From: Echinostoma caproni
Lineage: Eukaryota > Platyhelminthes > Trematoda > Plagiorchiida > Echinostomatidae
DNA: 22,002 nt
Direction: 5' to 3'
Assembly (NCBI GenBank): GCA_900618425.1
Contig: UZAN01043991.1
Span: 11,403-33,404 of the forward strand
The position numbers and the translations under genes were made by a program. The notes beneath the pieces were generated by a model. It was given only the letters and a program-made list of their open reading frames with translations, had not been told where the DNA came from and made no database searches. Positions within the stretch are counted from its first letter, which is position 1, and every line of letters begins with the position of its first letter. Positions 1 to 10,500 of the stretch are shown here, piece by piece.

Positions 1-91
1 AGATGAGAGCTGGCACCATAAGCCCCGGAACTTGGAGTGGCGAACCACATAAGGCCCCTCTAGGTTAGATGTTACTGGACGGGACGTGATA
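1..91 (-). mobile_element. SINE fragment (minus strand)
   Basis: Bases 18-70 match, in reverse complement, the body of the SINE at 16765-17026 (ccttatgtggttcgccactc / caagttccggggctt). Similarity fades out between about 75 and 91, where RTE coding sequence begins. The copy is cut by the window start. Confidence 0.65.
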
Positions 92-850
92 TTACCTTGC
101 TCGTGGCAACGCACCGGCGATTCAAACCACGCTGAATCGTTTGGCAATTGAGGTTGCTCGTTAGGGTATCCTTCGCACCTTCGAAATGCAAGGTGTTGTT
201 TCAGGAAAGGTTCTTGCACTTTTGGTGAGTAAGCACATTCTGGATGTAGTCGAAAGCTTCGTCTACCTAGGAAGTTGCGTAACGTCTGGCTGTTGTGAGT
301 GAAATCTCTGAACGTATAACCAATGCTAGATTAGCGTTTGCTAATTTGCGGCATCTCTTGCTCCGGTGCGGCATATCCGTTTCAGAGAAAGGATGTGTAT
401 TGCGCAACGGTAAACACCGTGTTGCTCTATGGCTGCGAAACGGTTTTTCCGAGCAGATCACGTCCCACAACTATTCGTCTTCTACAACCGTGTGCGCAAA
501 ATAGTCCGCGTATGGTGGGAGCACCGCGTGAATAACAATGAGGTCGGACGTGGGTTAGGTTCAGATAGTCTTTCACTGAGCAAAACAATTTCACTACATC
601 GTCTGAGGTAGCTAGTGCACGTCCTACGAATGCCTGAACAACGTCTGCCCTACCGTGCGCTATTTTTGTATACATCAGTCCGGACTGGAAGAAACAATGA
701 GGCGGGCAGGTCATGACGTAGTGCAGAGGGTGAGCAGATTGTGCTCGTGTTTGGCTTCTATCGGGACTCCCCAGTTAAGCCCCCATAGATTCGGATTGTC
801 TTTGACTTGAGACACTACAGGGTATGGGATCAATCCGAATGCCACCCATT
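92..850 (+). pseudogene. RTE-type retrotransposon fragment, RT C-terminal end (copy R1)
   Basis: Decayed 3' portion of an RTE-clade non-LTR polyprotein. In shifting frames one reads [54 protein letters not shown] and VLLYGCET. The last homology is a degraded LETLQGMGSIRMPP, which resembles the family's LETLGDMAQ...QWRSC end. Frameshifts and stops occur throughout, and the endonuclease and catalytic RT core are absent. It starts where the SINE fragment to the left ends. Confidence 0.8.
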
Positions 851-1134
851 TAGTACTGCATCCCCAAAGTGAAACACGAGAAAGGCATAATTGCGTAGAG
901 TAAATATGCGAAAATTTGTCATCCTCATAATTGAATGTTGTTTTTTCCCTTGTTCTGTTTTCGCTATATATATATATATATATGGATATACGACGGAGAC
1001 TCATGCTTTGCTGATGATTGACATTGAAGTTATCCAGCAGTGGTTCGCGCAATCATTGCGAGATCCTACTATAAAAACTGAGCAATCGGTGATTCGCCCC
1101 AATATGATGGAATACACTCCTGCAATCAATGTTT
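851..1134. other. Intergenic interval with a TA microsatellite
   Basis: No gene is recognisable. It contains a perfect TA dinucleotide run at 965-983 (19 bases). The sequence may include worn 3' untranslated sequence of the flanking RTE fragments R1 and R2, but I cannot align it confidently. Confidence 0.4.
965..983. repeat. (TA)n microsatellite
   Basis: An uninterrupted alternating T-A tract of 19 bases between tcgc and ggatata. Confidence 0.9.
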
Positions 1135-1640
1135 ATAGTTCGGCTCAGTTTTGACAACCATTTACCTTTTTCCAACCGCCTGCTGCCTCGGCAAATATCG
1201 CGCACTGTGGCAAGCTTTTTGGTGGCATGCGCAGTGCATGTGCCAACCAGCGTAGTCTTTTTTTATTACACACTTAAGTGTGATGAACAGCAGACGGGGT
1301 GAACCCCATAGTCACGAGGACCTGCTGTTCAGTGGTGGAAACCAGCAACATATGCCCCAGGACTTGGAGTGGCGAACCACACAAGGCCTTGATAGGTTCG
1401 ACCACTTTTTCCAGTGGACGATCGCGGTTAACTAAGACTCTACACCTAACCTCAGCATTGCTCGTTCGGTTGTCCCACCAGACTCGTTCAATGTGATGTA
1501 GACAGTGGTGTTCAAAACATCGACAATCTATCTTTTTCCTGTTTCCGTAACAACCAAGTCTCTGCATCATAAAACAGGACTGGCCAAACTGCTGCAGCAT
1601 ATACTTGACCCTTCACAAGCAGCTGGATTTCGCGACGACA
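1135..1640 (-). pseudogene. RTE-type retrotransposon fragment, RT C-terminal end (copy R2), split by a SINE
   Basis: On the minus strand one reads VKGQVYAAAVWPVLFYDAET near 1620, then RVWWDNRTSNAEVRCRVLVN and DRPLEKVVE. The family's LRWLxHxLRMP motif appears only on the far side of the SINE, as LRWLAHALRMPPKSLPQ followed by FAEAAGGWKKV near 1180. The order and orientation show one RTE copy interrupted at 1258-1395. It is frameshifted and non-functional. Confidence 0.8.
1258..1395 (-). mobile_element. SINE, 3' portion, nested in RTE copy R2
   Basis: On the minus strand this reads from aacctatcaaggcc through gtggttcgccactccaagtc and the 3' hairpin (tgaacagcag / ctgctgttca arms) to a terminal tgtgtaataaaaaaa. 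It matches the 3' half of the copy at 16765-17026 including the A-rich tail, seen on the + strand as T7 at 1258-1264. The 5' tRNA-like part is missing. Confidence 0.8.
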
Positions 1641-2084
1641 CTACAGATGTCTCAAGTTGTCATGCTACTCGAGCCTTCTATATGTGCGTCGACACTTCAT
1701 CCGTGATGCGTCTGGCGGGTGGTATGGATGCCCAAATGACAAAAGTTGTCTATTTCTTCTACTGCTTCCGCGTTAGTGAGGCTAAGGGGCACTAGGAGTG
1801 TACGGGATCAAATGCCCTCTAATTTTGAAAAGGATGGGGGGGGGGGGGGGGGNGGGGGAGGAAGCCCTTCAGGCCATTCTACTTTTTCTCTTCAGAGCTT
1901 GAATGCAACCCGGACCTTCGGCCTTAAAACTGTCTATAGTTGTCGCCTTTGAACGCCGGTTAGGTAGGTCTCCGAAAGCCTCAGTTTAGTCGGAGTTGGC
2001 GTCTCGGATTGTCACGAGTCACCATTCCCTTACACCTCGCAAAATGCTCTTATACGACCAAGCGTCTCAAATAGCCTCTGCTGT
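1641..2084. other. Intergenic interval with a poly-G tract and a 1-N join
   Basis: No gene is recognised. A run of 17 G (1836-1852), a single N (1853) and 5 more G (1854-1858) marks a sequencing or assembly break. The remainder is unassigned single-copy-looking or strongly decayed sequence. Confidence 0.5.
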
Positions 2085-2760
2085 TCAGTTCAGTTTTTAC
2101 AACCATTAACCATGCTCTTTCGTGCGCCGGTTTTAGTTGCTGTCTCTTGATGCCCCGTTTGGATAAAAGAGCGAAATGAAGATTAGAATGTTGAAAACAA
2201 ATTCAAGCAGAAGATGAAGAATTCATATGGAATGGTGTTGGGGGAGTAATGAGTGGATGCACGAGCGCCACTGTTTGCGACATCCAGCCATATCACTCTG
2301 TGTCTAACCATCGATACCCATCACCCCGAGGTTCCCAGCCAGGGAGCCTAGCGAGGCCTATTTGATCTAGTCTCCTGGTTAGGGTTTTCATAACCTTATG
2401 CCAGGTTTTCGTTTAGCCACCCTTGACCTTTTTCCAACCGCTACCTGCCTCGGCAAACATTGCTTGCCATGNAACCTATTTGGTGACATGCGTAACACAT
2501 GCCCCAACCAACGTAATCTGTGGAGGTCGATCACTTGCTGCAGTGAACGACTGCGATTAACTAAGAATCTGCTCCTAACCTCAGCATTAATCGTCCGGTT
2601 ACCCCACGAGACTCGTGCAATGCGACGTAGATCGCGGTGTTCAAACACCGACAATCCGTTGTTATCCTGTCCCTGTAGTGGCCAAGTCTCTGCATCGTGG
2701 AGCAGTATTGTCCGAACTGCTGCAGCATATACTCGACCCTCTGCTAGGAAGTCCTAATCA
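2085..2760 (-). pseudogene. RTE-type retrotransposon fragment, RT C-terminal end plus 3' UTR (copy R3)
   Basis: On the minus strand: AEGRVYAAAVRTILLHDAET, then [53 protein letters not shown], and after a frame change at the N (2472) FAEAGSGWKKVKGG, TKTWHKVMKTLTRRLD, LARLPGWEPRG, KQWRSCIHSL. The following untranslated part to about 2085 shares a block (accggcgcacga...tggttaatggttgta) with the 3' end of the RTE copy in lamin intron 4. It is 5'-truncated, like most retroposed LINE copies. Confidence 0.85.
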
Positions 2761-3284
2761 CTGCCTTCCCGTGACGGAAACGTTTTCCCATTAAAGTGGG
2801 GGGACGAAAAGCCAACATCCGGGTTGGTGAACCATTGGCAGTTCACCCAGGGGAGTTGGCTAAAAACTCTGATTCCAAACGATCCAAGATGTGTACGAAC
2901 CACACGCGCACCTTCCTGGTTGTGGCAGTGGTCACCGGCTCGATTGGGCATCAAGATGTATTGGGCACCTTGGACGTTTGGCCCCGTCCAAAGGGCGCAT
3001 AATTCAATGAGCTGGACACCGGCCCCAATGGATTGCTAACCTTGAGCTCTGTCCTGTTGTCTTGAAGATCTGGTTTTCCAGCCAAAGGCTTCTGATCGGG
3101 ATCCCGAGGTTATCCTCCTTTGATCAGGGCAACCGGGAAGTAACATGCCCATACAACCTACGTACACGTTCTTCAAATTTCTTTTTTGTTCACACGTTGT
3201 GGCACATTTGCTAGTTCTCTGTAATTGATTGTGTTAAATAAAATAAGCAGTTCTCATGGACGAATAATGGAGTTTGACAAAATG
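2761..3284. other. Unassigned flank sequence
   Basis: No convincing gene. 2761-3140 is relatively GC-rich with short overlapping open stretches on both strands and could be a further interspersed repeat, but nothing else in this window matches it. 3150-3284 is AT-rich. Confidence 0.3.
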
Positions 3285-3655
3285 CACATTCTGTGGTGAT
3301 GCAATGGTTCAATCGCAGTCACCTGTGGCTCGGGATTCGATCTCCGCCGCCCAACTTTCGTGGTAGACAGCCTTGCTTTCGTCTGATTCCATACTACGTC
3401 TAACCTAGAGGGGCGTTATATGGTTCACCGCTCCATCATCATCATCGTACAGCGAAATACAGGGAAGCGAGCTTCACTGATCGCTGCCCATTTCGCAATG
3501 CATATGGATTGGGGTTTGACGGACGTATACTGCTAGGGTGTCCGGTCACTCCAAGTCTCGTGGATGAGGTTCCCGGCTTCCATGACTGAACAGCAGGTCT
3601 TCCTGTCTATGGGGTTTACCTCACCTGATGTTCATCACACTAAGGTTTGCAATAA
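3285..3655 (+). mobile_element. SINE copy, interrupted
   Basis: The 5' part resembles the tRNA-like head of the 16765-17026 copy, with a B-box-like ggattcgatctccgcc near 3340. The body (ctaacctagaggggcgttat, tggttcaccgctcc) stops at about 3435 and resumes at 3546 (tcactccaagtctcgtgg), then gives the 3' hairpin region (tgaacagcaggtc ... gatgttcatcacac) and an A-rich end (ataagaaaac). The interruption is a separate insertion. Confidence 0.7.
3436..3545 (-). mobile_element. About 110-bp insertion inside the SINE, with a (GAT)n tail
   Basis: The inserted segment starts on the + strand with atcatcatcatcg, i.e. it ends in GATGATGATGAT on the minus strand like a retroposon tail. It is bracketed by near-identical 7-mers of the host SINE (cgctcca left, cactcca right), consistent with a target-site duplication. 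Its family is unknown to me. Confidence 0.5.
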
Positions 3656-4189
3656 GAAAACTTCTGAATTGGTATGCAATTCACTGCGTCTTTTGCACTG
3701 TGAGCCTGAGTTTAACCCTGCAACTCTGCCTTGTTTCAGAGAGGTACTTCATCTTCTTACTTAATAGCGCATCTACTCCACTGAACCCGTGTTATATCCT
3801 CCTTTGCCTATCCTGTGTATCCATGTGTATCCAACAGGCTAACTAATCCTTTCAACTATATGATATTAATTGTAATACAAAAGAGGATCGTCTTTTGGAA
3901 CGGTCTATTTTCCTTCTCTTTTGGATGCGCGTCATTTACGCCGGTTGTATCATTTTCAAATTGTACATTATCCCCGGTGGAATACTTACTTTCACCAATA
4001 AACCGGCTGTTGAATCGTTTCACTTTTAAATCTTATTCTTCTATTATATTTTACCAGAACACAATATGTGGGTTTCGGCCTGTGTTTAGACACCCTAACT
4101 TATTCGGTGTCAATTGAGACTTCTTTGAATTTCATAATAGCTATTAAAATATTTTGAAATTTATTCTTGATATTTCACTGACCAGAGGC
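3656..4189 (+). promoter_or_regulatory. Upstream region of the lamin gene
   Basis: About 530 bp, AT-rich and Thr/Ser/Phe-coding in chance frames. It contains no recognised repeat. It should hold part of the intron, or the trans-splicing outron, that precedes the initiator exon. I see no clear TATA box or first exon that I would defend. Confidence 0.3.
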
Positions 4190-4216
4190 TCCTGTTTTTT
4201 CTTCCTAGATTCAGTC
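4190..4216 (+). promoter_or_regulatory. 3' splice acceptor and 8-nt leader before the lamin start codon
   Basis: A pyrimidine-rich tract ending ttttttcttcctag (AG at 4207-4208) is followed by only attcagtc before ATG 4217. This means the initiator exon is spliced on its 5' side, either to a non-coding first exon upstream or, as is common in flatworms, to a trans-spliced leader. No obvious first exon or spliced-leader gene is recognisable in the preceding 550 bases. Confidence 0.6.
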
Positions 4217-4525
4217 ATGTCCGCTCGTGCCAGAAAACAGAAGTCAGCCGAAACGGAGAAAAGCGACGGAAGTCCTCACAGCACTTCGACGTCAAAAGCT
4301 ACGATCACTGTTGAGCGCAGTAGGCTATCCTCCGGGACACCAAGACAAAGTTTCTCCCGGGCTGAGCGTTCACACAGCCCCCGGAGTATTAGTCGCAATG
4401 AAGAAAAGGATGAACTTGCTCATCTGAATGACCGACTCGCTGGTTATATTGATTATGTCCGCAAGTTGGAGCTCGACAAAGAGCGTCTCACAAGGCGCAT
4501 TCATTCAGTAACAGAGGAACGCATG
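4217..4525 (+). CDS. LMN: Lamin exon 1: head and coil 1A
   Basis: This exon holds 103 codons. The ATG is the first in-frame Met after a 3' splice site ending at 4208; an in-frame ATG at 4154 lies upstream of that splice site, in what should be intron. The head is rich in Ser, Thr, Arg and Lys, and has two proline-directed sites next to Arg (GTPRQS near residue 41, HSPRS near residue 54) that resemble the mitotic CDK1 sites flanking lamin rods; their use is inferred. Coil 1A begins with the family signature [16 protein letters not shown]. The head is roughly twice as long as that of vertebrate lamins. The exon ends on an ATG codon followed by the donor gtacgt. Confidence 0.93.
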
Positions 4526-7500
4526 GTACGTTGTTGTTGTCGCTAATTTGTCTTTTAGAGTAAAGTGGAGGAAGCTCGCAAAACATACGAAGATGAAATT
4601 CAAGCACTTCGGAATTTGGTGGATGACTTGGCAAAACAGAAGACGAAGGCTGAATTAGATGCCAAGCAGGCTAGGGACGATGCGAATGAAGCCAGATCCA
4701 AGCTGAATAAACGTGACCAAGAAATCCGAACTCTTCATCGCCGAATCGAAAGTTTGGAAAAAGAGTTGTCTAATTTCAAACAAGATCATGATCGCTATGC
4801 GGTAAAGACACTTTCTTAATTTTATATTAACAAAATAGCCACTTCTGTCGGATCATCACGCCTTGCAAAAGCGATTCGAGGAAGTGCAGCGTGATCTTGA
4901 GGCAGAAACTCTGCTGCGTACGGACCTTGAAAATAAAGTGTTGGGATTGAAGGAGCAGTTGGATTTCCGGACACGTCTATTTGACGAGGTATGTCTACTC
5001 TGTTTTGTTTGACCAATACCGTTTAGGAGCGGGAAAAGTTGGTTCAGCGAACTATGTACATCGAAGAAGAAGTTGAAGGCCGTAAGAAAGCCGAATATGA
5101 AAACCGTCTCGCAGACGAATTACGTGCCATCCGTGATCAAACCGCCAACGAACTTGAGGATTACAAAATTCAAATCGAAGAAACGTTCGAGGTTCGTTTT
5201 AACGCCACTGCGTTTTGGAGGATCTTTTTCCAAGCCAAATGTTCTGGTTTCAGTTTGTAGTTTCAAAAGTAGTTTTCAATTTTCGCCGAGGTCCGTGACT
5301 GGGAGTTTATCTGTGTAGTTTATAAGTATATACTTAGGCCCCACTACCTTGTGTGTCAGACTTTTGAGTCAAAGGCTCCGGTTAGGGTTCCCACAGAAAA
5401 ACCCTCTGTGGTGTAGGCTACCGTGAAGTATATTAGGTCTTAAAAACTCATTTGGAAAGACCTCCATTTGTCTAATTGTTTTCCTGTCAGTCACGAATAA
5501 TCTCAGATGTCTCCTGTCTGCGGTCGGATACCACTCAGCGTTTTACTAGTAAGATCAAACAACCAGTAGCTATAGGATTTTTGAAGCAAAAATTCCCTTT
5601 TCACTTGGTCGCGTTCAACGTCCGCACACTACCAGGTCGATCAACAAGCTGCCATCGCTGGAACCCTTGAAACTTTCAATTTAGATGTATGCTGTCTCCG
5701 AAATACGCATTCAAGACCCTACTTCAGTCATCTTGCTTTCTCCAGATCCAACCTCATCCTCACGCTTCACTCTCCGTGTGTTAGGTGATTCGACATCCGA
5801 AGCTCGCGGTGTTGCTGTTGTTGGGATTGCGCTAAGTACCAAGGCTGAGCGCTCGCTTCTTGACTGGATTCCAGTTAGTAGCCCACTGCGCTGTACTTCT
5901 CAACGGTTCAGAACGGGTCAACAGTTACAGAATGAAGCGTAGATGCTTGTTCGTCGTATCGGTGTATGCACCGACCGATTGTAGTACACCTGAAATCAAG
6001 GACGAATTCTACAAGGATCTTTCTCTATTACTCCAAGGTGCTCGATCAACGGACGTCGTAGTAGTCGCCAGAAACCTCAATACTCAAGTGCGATCCCTAG
6101 ACGAATCAGAAACGCTTCTTGTCGGACCGCATGCAATCCCAGCCAACCGGACGGAACACGGAGATCATCTACTTCAACTCTGTCCCGACCACGGATTGTT
6201 CCTGCCAAGCACCAACTTTTCGCTCGAGAAGCGACACCGCCTTACATGAAAACCACCAACCACTTCACAGCGCTGGACCTAGATCGACCACATGGCCACT
6301 AGTTACCGTTGGAGGGGGTCGATTCAAGACTGCCGTTCTCACTGGTCAACACCTGTGGATACGGACCATGCTTTGCTACGAGCCAAATTCTCTTTACATC
6401 TGGCAAACAACCGCAAAAGCCACCGACAACGGATACCCACAGTTCAGTGATTGTTGCGAATCGGCCTTCGAAGCGAAACTCACCGATCGCCTGTCAGTTC
6501 AACCACCACCCGAAGGACTCAATGAACACTGGAAACAAATCAGGGAAGCCATGCAAATATCGATAAAAACAACCTCGGACCCTGGCACAGGCTCAGAACG
6601 CAAGCGATGGATCTCGTCGACATCAGCTGCCCTGCTGAACACCCACAGAACCCTTCCTCCCGATGCCGCGTATGACAGCGCACTCTCAAACGCCAGCTCA
6701 TCGAGAGTCAGGAATAACCGCGAGAAGTGGTGGATAGAAAACTGTAAAGAGATAGAAATTGCGGCTATTGGTAATAGTCGCAATCTTCTCCGTCTAATTA
6801 GGAATACGAGCAAGTGAGGTAATTAATGAATCCGATGGCACGGTGATTCACGATCAGCAACGCCGTCTTGTTCGACTGTCTGAATACTTCGAGGCTCGGT
6901 TCAACTGGCCCCCATCGATATCTGACCTATTCCCCCCAACCTCGACTGGGCAAGTACTCGCAGTTGATGCCAGTCTTCCATCTGAAATGGAAGTGTCCCG
7001 GGAACTGAGTTATCTAAAAACACAAGACTTATGGCCCAAATGGGCTGTTCCCATCGGCGATTAAGGATGAAGTCTCAGCGTTAGTCTTGGAGTTGACAAA
7101 ACTCCTGAGCTCAGTATGGGAGGGGGAACATGTTCCAACCGAATGGTGCGAATCGGTGATCATACCGATTTACAAGAAAGGTGACAGATCCCCCTATGAA
7201 AACCACAGAGGAGTTAGTTTAATCAACATCGTCTCTTAACTTCTCGCTGGAATCATACTCCATCGATTGTCGATTGTGAACGGTGTACGCGAGAGAACCA
7301 GGCTGGCTTTATACCTGGTCGACGTTGTATCGACCACATCTTCACTCTTCGCCAAACTCTGGAGCACCGACATTCCTTTCGTAGACCCACCATCTCTGTC
7401 TTCCAGGATCTGAAAGTGGCCTTCGACGCAGTCGACCGCTCTGGAGCTGTCTTTACCTGAAGGGTGTACCCGAGGAGTTTATTGCAATATCATGATCCCT

Positions 7501-10500
7501 TTATACTAATAGGCGAAGTCGAGTCCGAGCTTACGGCAGTTTTTCACCCGAGTCACCAAGGAAGGTGGTGTTCATCAGAGCTGCCCTCTTTCTCCGTTTT
7601 TATTTAATCTTGTCATAGACTCAATTCTTGAAACAGCCCTAGTCTCGTGCAGGGATAGCGGTATTGATTTACTTCCGGGTGGCAGACTATCTGATATATA
7701 TGTAGACGATATTTTGATGCTAAGGGGAGATGCAGTTAATTGCAAGCTTTTCTGGATAGTTTGAGTGTTAGTGTTGCCATGTCCGGTATGCGTTTTGCGC
7801 CTTCAAAGTGTAAAATGTTGCTTCAAGATTGGGTTGATCCAGAACCCATACTCACTCTAACCGGGGAAGTAATAGAGCGGGTGGATAAGTTTTGTTACTT
7901 GGGCCGCTACATCTCATCCGGTGGACGCATCAGGGATGAAGCGTCAATTGACATTTGCCAACTTAAGACATTTGTGGTACCGTCGCGACATCCGGCTGTC
8001 TGTTAAGGGTCGCAGCAGTTCTGCTACAAGGCGCAGAAACTTGGCCATCAAGAAAACATGATGGTGATCGACTGTCGGTGTTTGAACACCGCTGTCTACG
8101 CGTCATTACATGAATCTTGTGGGGCAACAGAACGACCAGCGCTGAGGTTAGGAGCAGATTCTTAGTTAACCGTGGTCGTCCACTGGAAAAAGTGGTGCAC
8201 AACGTTTGATGAGGCAGTTAGTGGGTGGAAAAAAGTCAGGGGTGGTCAAGCTCGCACCTGGTACGAAGGTGTGAACCATTGGCTGATTCACATTCTCTAT
8301 TCGACTCTACTCTCAACTTTCCTGTCTTCTACTGTTCATCCCAACAAGCAACCAAAACCGGCGCACGAATATGCGTGGTTAATGGTTGTACAAACTGAAA
8401 CTTATGTAACGGCGGTCATCCACTGTAGCCGTTGGTCGACCTCCGTAGATTGTGTTGGTTGGGGCGTGTTACCAGATAGATTATCACGGCGCATGTTCGT
8501 TGAGGCAGTTGATGAATGTAAAAAGTGAAGGGCGGTCATTTTACGACCTGGTGTGAGGGCATGAAAGCACTAACTCAAAGGCTTGGTAATGTATATCCCG
8601 TTTGACTTGTCGGGCGGCAACCTCGAGGTCAATGTAACTTACAGTTAGAGACACTGATGTGACTGAGTGGAGCTGATGCACCTCCTTAATGATGCAACCT
8701 ATTTTCACTCATAGTATTCCAATCTTCCAACTCATTTTATCCAAATGGTTAACCAGATTGCCGCCCGAAGGTGCACGGTTTAAGCTTGCTAAAGCTGAAC
8801 TCAACTGAACTACTTGCATCGTAGTTATGTTGATGTTTTAAAAGTGATATTGTCATCGTGTAAGGTATCACGTAAGTTTATTTTACTATGTTCTGTATGG
8901 TCTTCAAATTTTTAATTTTCCGACCCCCTGTGATTGCCTGCGAAGTACAGCTATCTACGTTTCGGATAAATAGACTGTAAAGCTTTTCGGGTTTTCATAT
9001 GTGACTGTCTTGATAATTGTTGAACTGCTTTTGCCCTACGGTTTTTATGAAAGCCGTGGCCAGTAAAAGTTCATCAGATGATAGAGAACTAAAAACAATC
9101 GGTAGTGTAATTTTAGTTGACGACCTCGGCCGTATGGTGGTACTCTATACCATTTGACAAAGTTTGCTGTGTTTTGACGCATTCTGATAGAATAATAAGT
9201 AATCTTTCGGGTCTTCATCCATTCCTTGGATGTGTATTCCTTCCCGCTATCTTTGCAGTATGTTTTTCTTTCACAACTAAGCACTGTCCTTTTCTTTTCT
9301 TTACAAATGCAGAATAAGTTGGGTCAGTTGCGAACTTCGGCAGATGATGCCCATCGCCAACGCAGTGAATTGCTCATCGCTCGCAAACGTGCCGATGAAT
9401 TGGCGCATGATCTCTCTAAGAAAATCGCGGAGGTTGAACTTCTCCAGCGTCGCGTGGATGAATTGCAACGTCAATTGGACCAGGAGCGTCGGGATCACGA
9501 TGCCCAACTGAGTTTGCACCGTGAAGAAGTTCGTCGTCTAAAGGACGAATTGGAAGAGAGCTTCCGTGAATTCACTGAGCTCATGAATACCAAGATTGCT
9601 TTGGACCAAGAAATTCTAATGTACAGAAAAATGCTCGAAGGCGAGGAGAGCAGGTAAACCTTTCATATCCTACTGCAAGGGGATTAATGACCAAAATCAT
9701 TTTGTTATGAACCGCAGACAGTGCACCAAATGAGAAACCGCTTGTCCATCTTGATGACAAAGCTTATTTTTGTTCGGGTATTTCATATGGCCGATGTGTT
9801 TGGCTGAACATTTCTAAAATTCTCTAACGAATCTAAGTAACATTTGTTTCATCTTGGGGGCTATACGATGTGCACTTCACTGCCCGTATATGTTAGCCAT
9901 AATATTATCTACAGCTAATGTTTTTCAAGAAATTTGTGCACAAACGTAATGGTAACAACAGCTGAGTTTTGTCGGAATTAGACTTCATGTATGGGTAAAT
10001 GATCATCATTGAATAAGTTGACTGACTGGGTTGCGTAGAACAGCTTTACTGAATAAACTCGGTGTCACGCCTTGAACCGCTAGGTATATATTGCACATAT
10101 TAACTGTTTGTTTACAGAATCTACTCCTTAGTGTGGTAAATCCGTGGTCATTAGAAGCAAAATGTTATTTGTCAATCAGACCATATACATCCGTGTGTGA
10201 TATAATGATGTTAATGCCGACCCCGGGCAACCTTAGAAGCTCTCCGACCTCGTGTTCATAGCGTACTGTGAAGCGTGTAACCTAAATTGATCTTAAATAA
10301 ACCACTATTTGATGAAAAACTGAAAAGCTTCATTTTTTTACTTTTTCATTATTAGGTTTTCAGTGAGAACTTTAACATTTCGAAGTTAAAAAATTCTACG
10401 GTCATCTTGAGATGAGTAAAACTACGAGTCATTTCAACTGCAAACCATTTCTTCTTTCTTTTCAGGCTCAACCTCCATCCGGAGATTCGAGATTCGCCGT

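Noticed and set aside
118..128. B-box-like cgattcaaacc on the minus strand, read as a SINE promoter
   Set aside because: The surrounding bases translate on the + strand as RTE sequence ([17 protein letters not shown]), so the match is coincidental.
711..1154. Open frames of about 90-110 codons on both strands around the TA microsatellite
   Set aside because: They translate the dinucleotide repeat (IYIYIY) and RTE remnants and are not genes.
2754..3039. Short open frames on both strands in GC-rich sequence
   Set aside because: They overlap each other on opposite strands, lack recognised motifs and lie in what may be a repeat. No gene is supported.
4154..4216. Upstream in-frame ATG (4154) as the lamin start
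   Set aside because: The added residues are hydrophobic and unlike a lamin head, and a strong 3' splice site at 4208 separates them from the coding exon.
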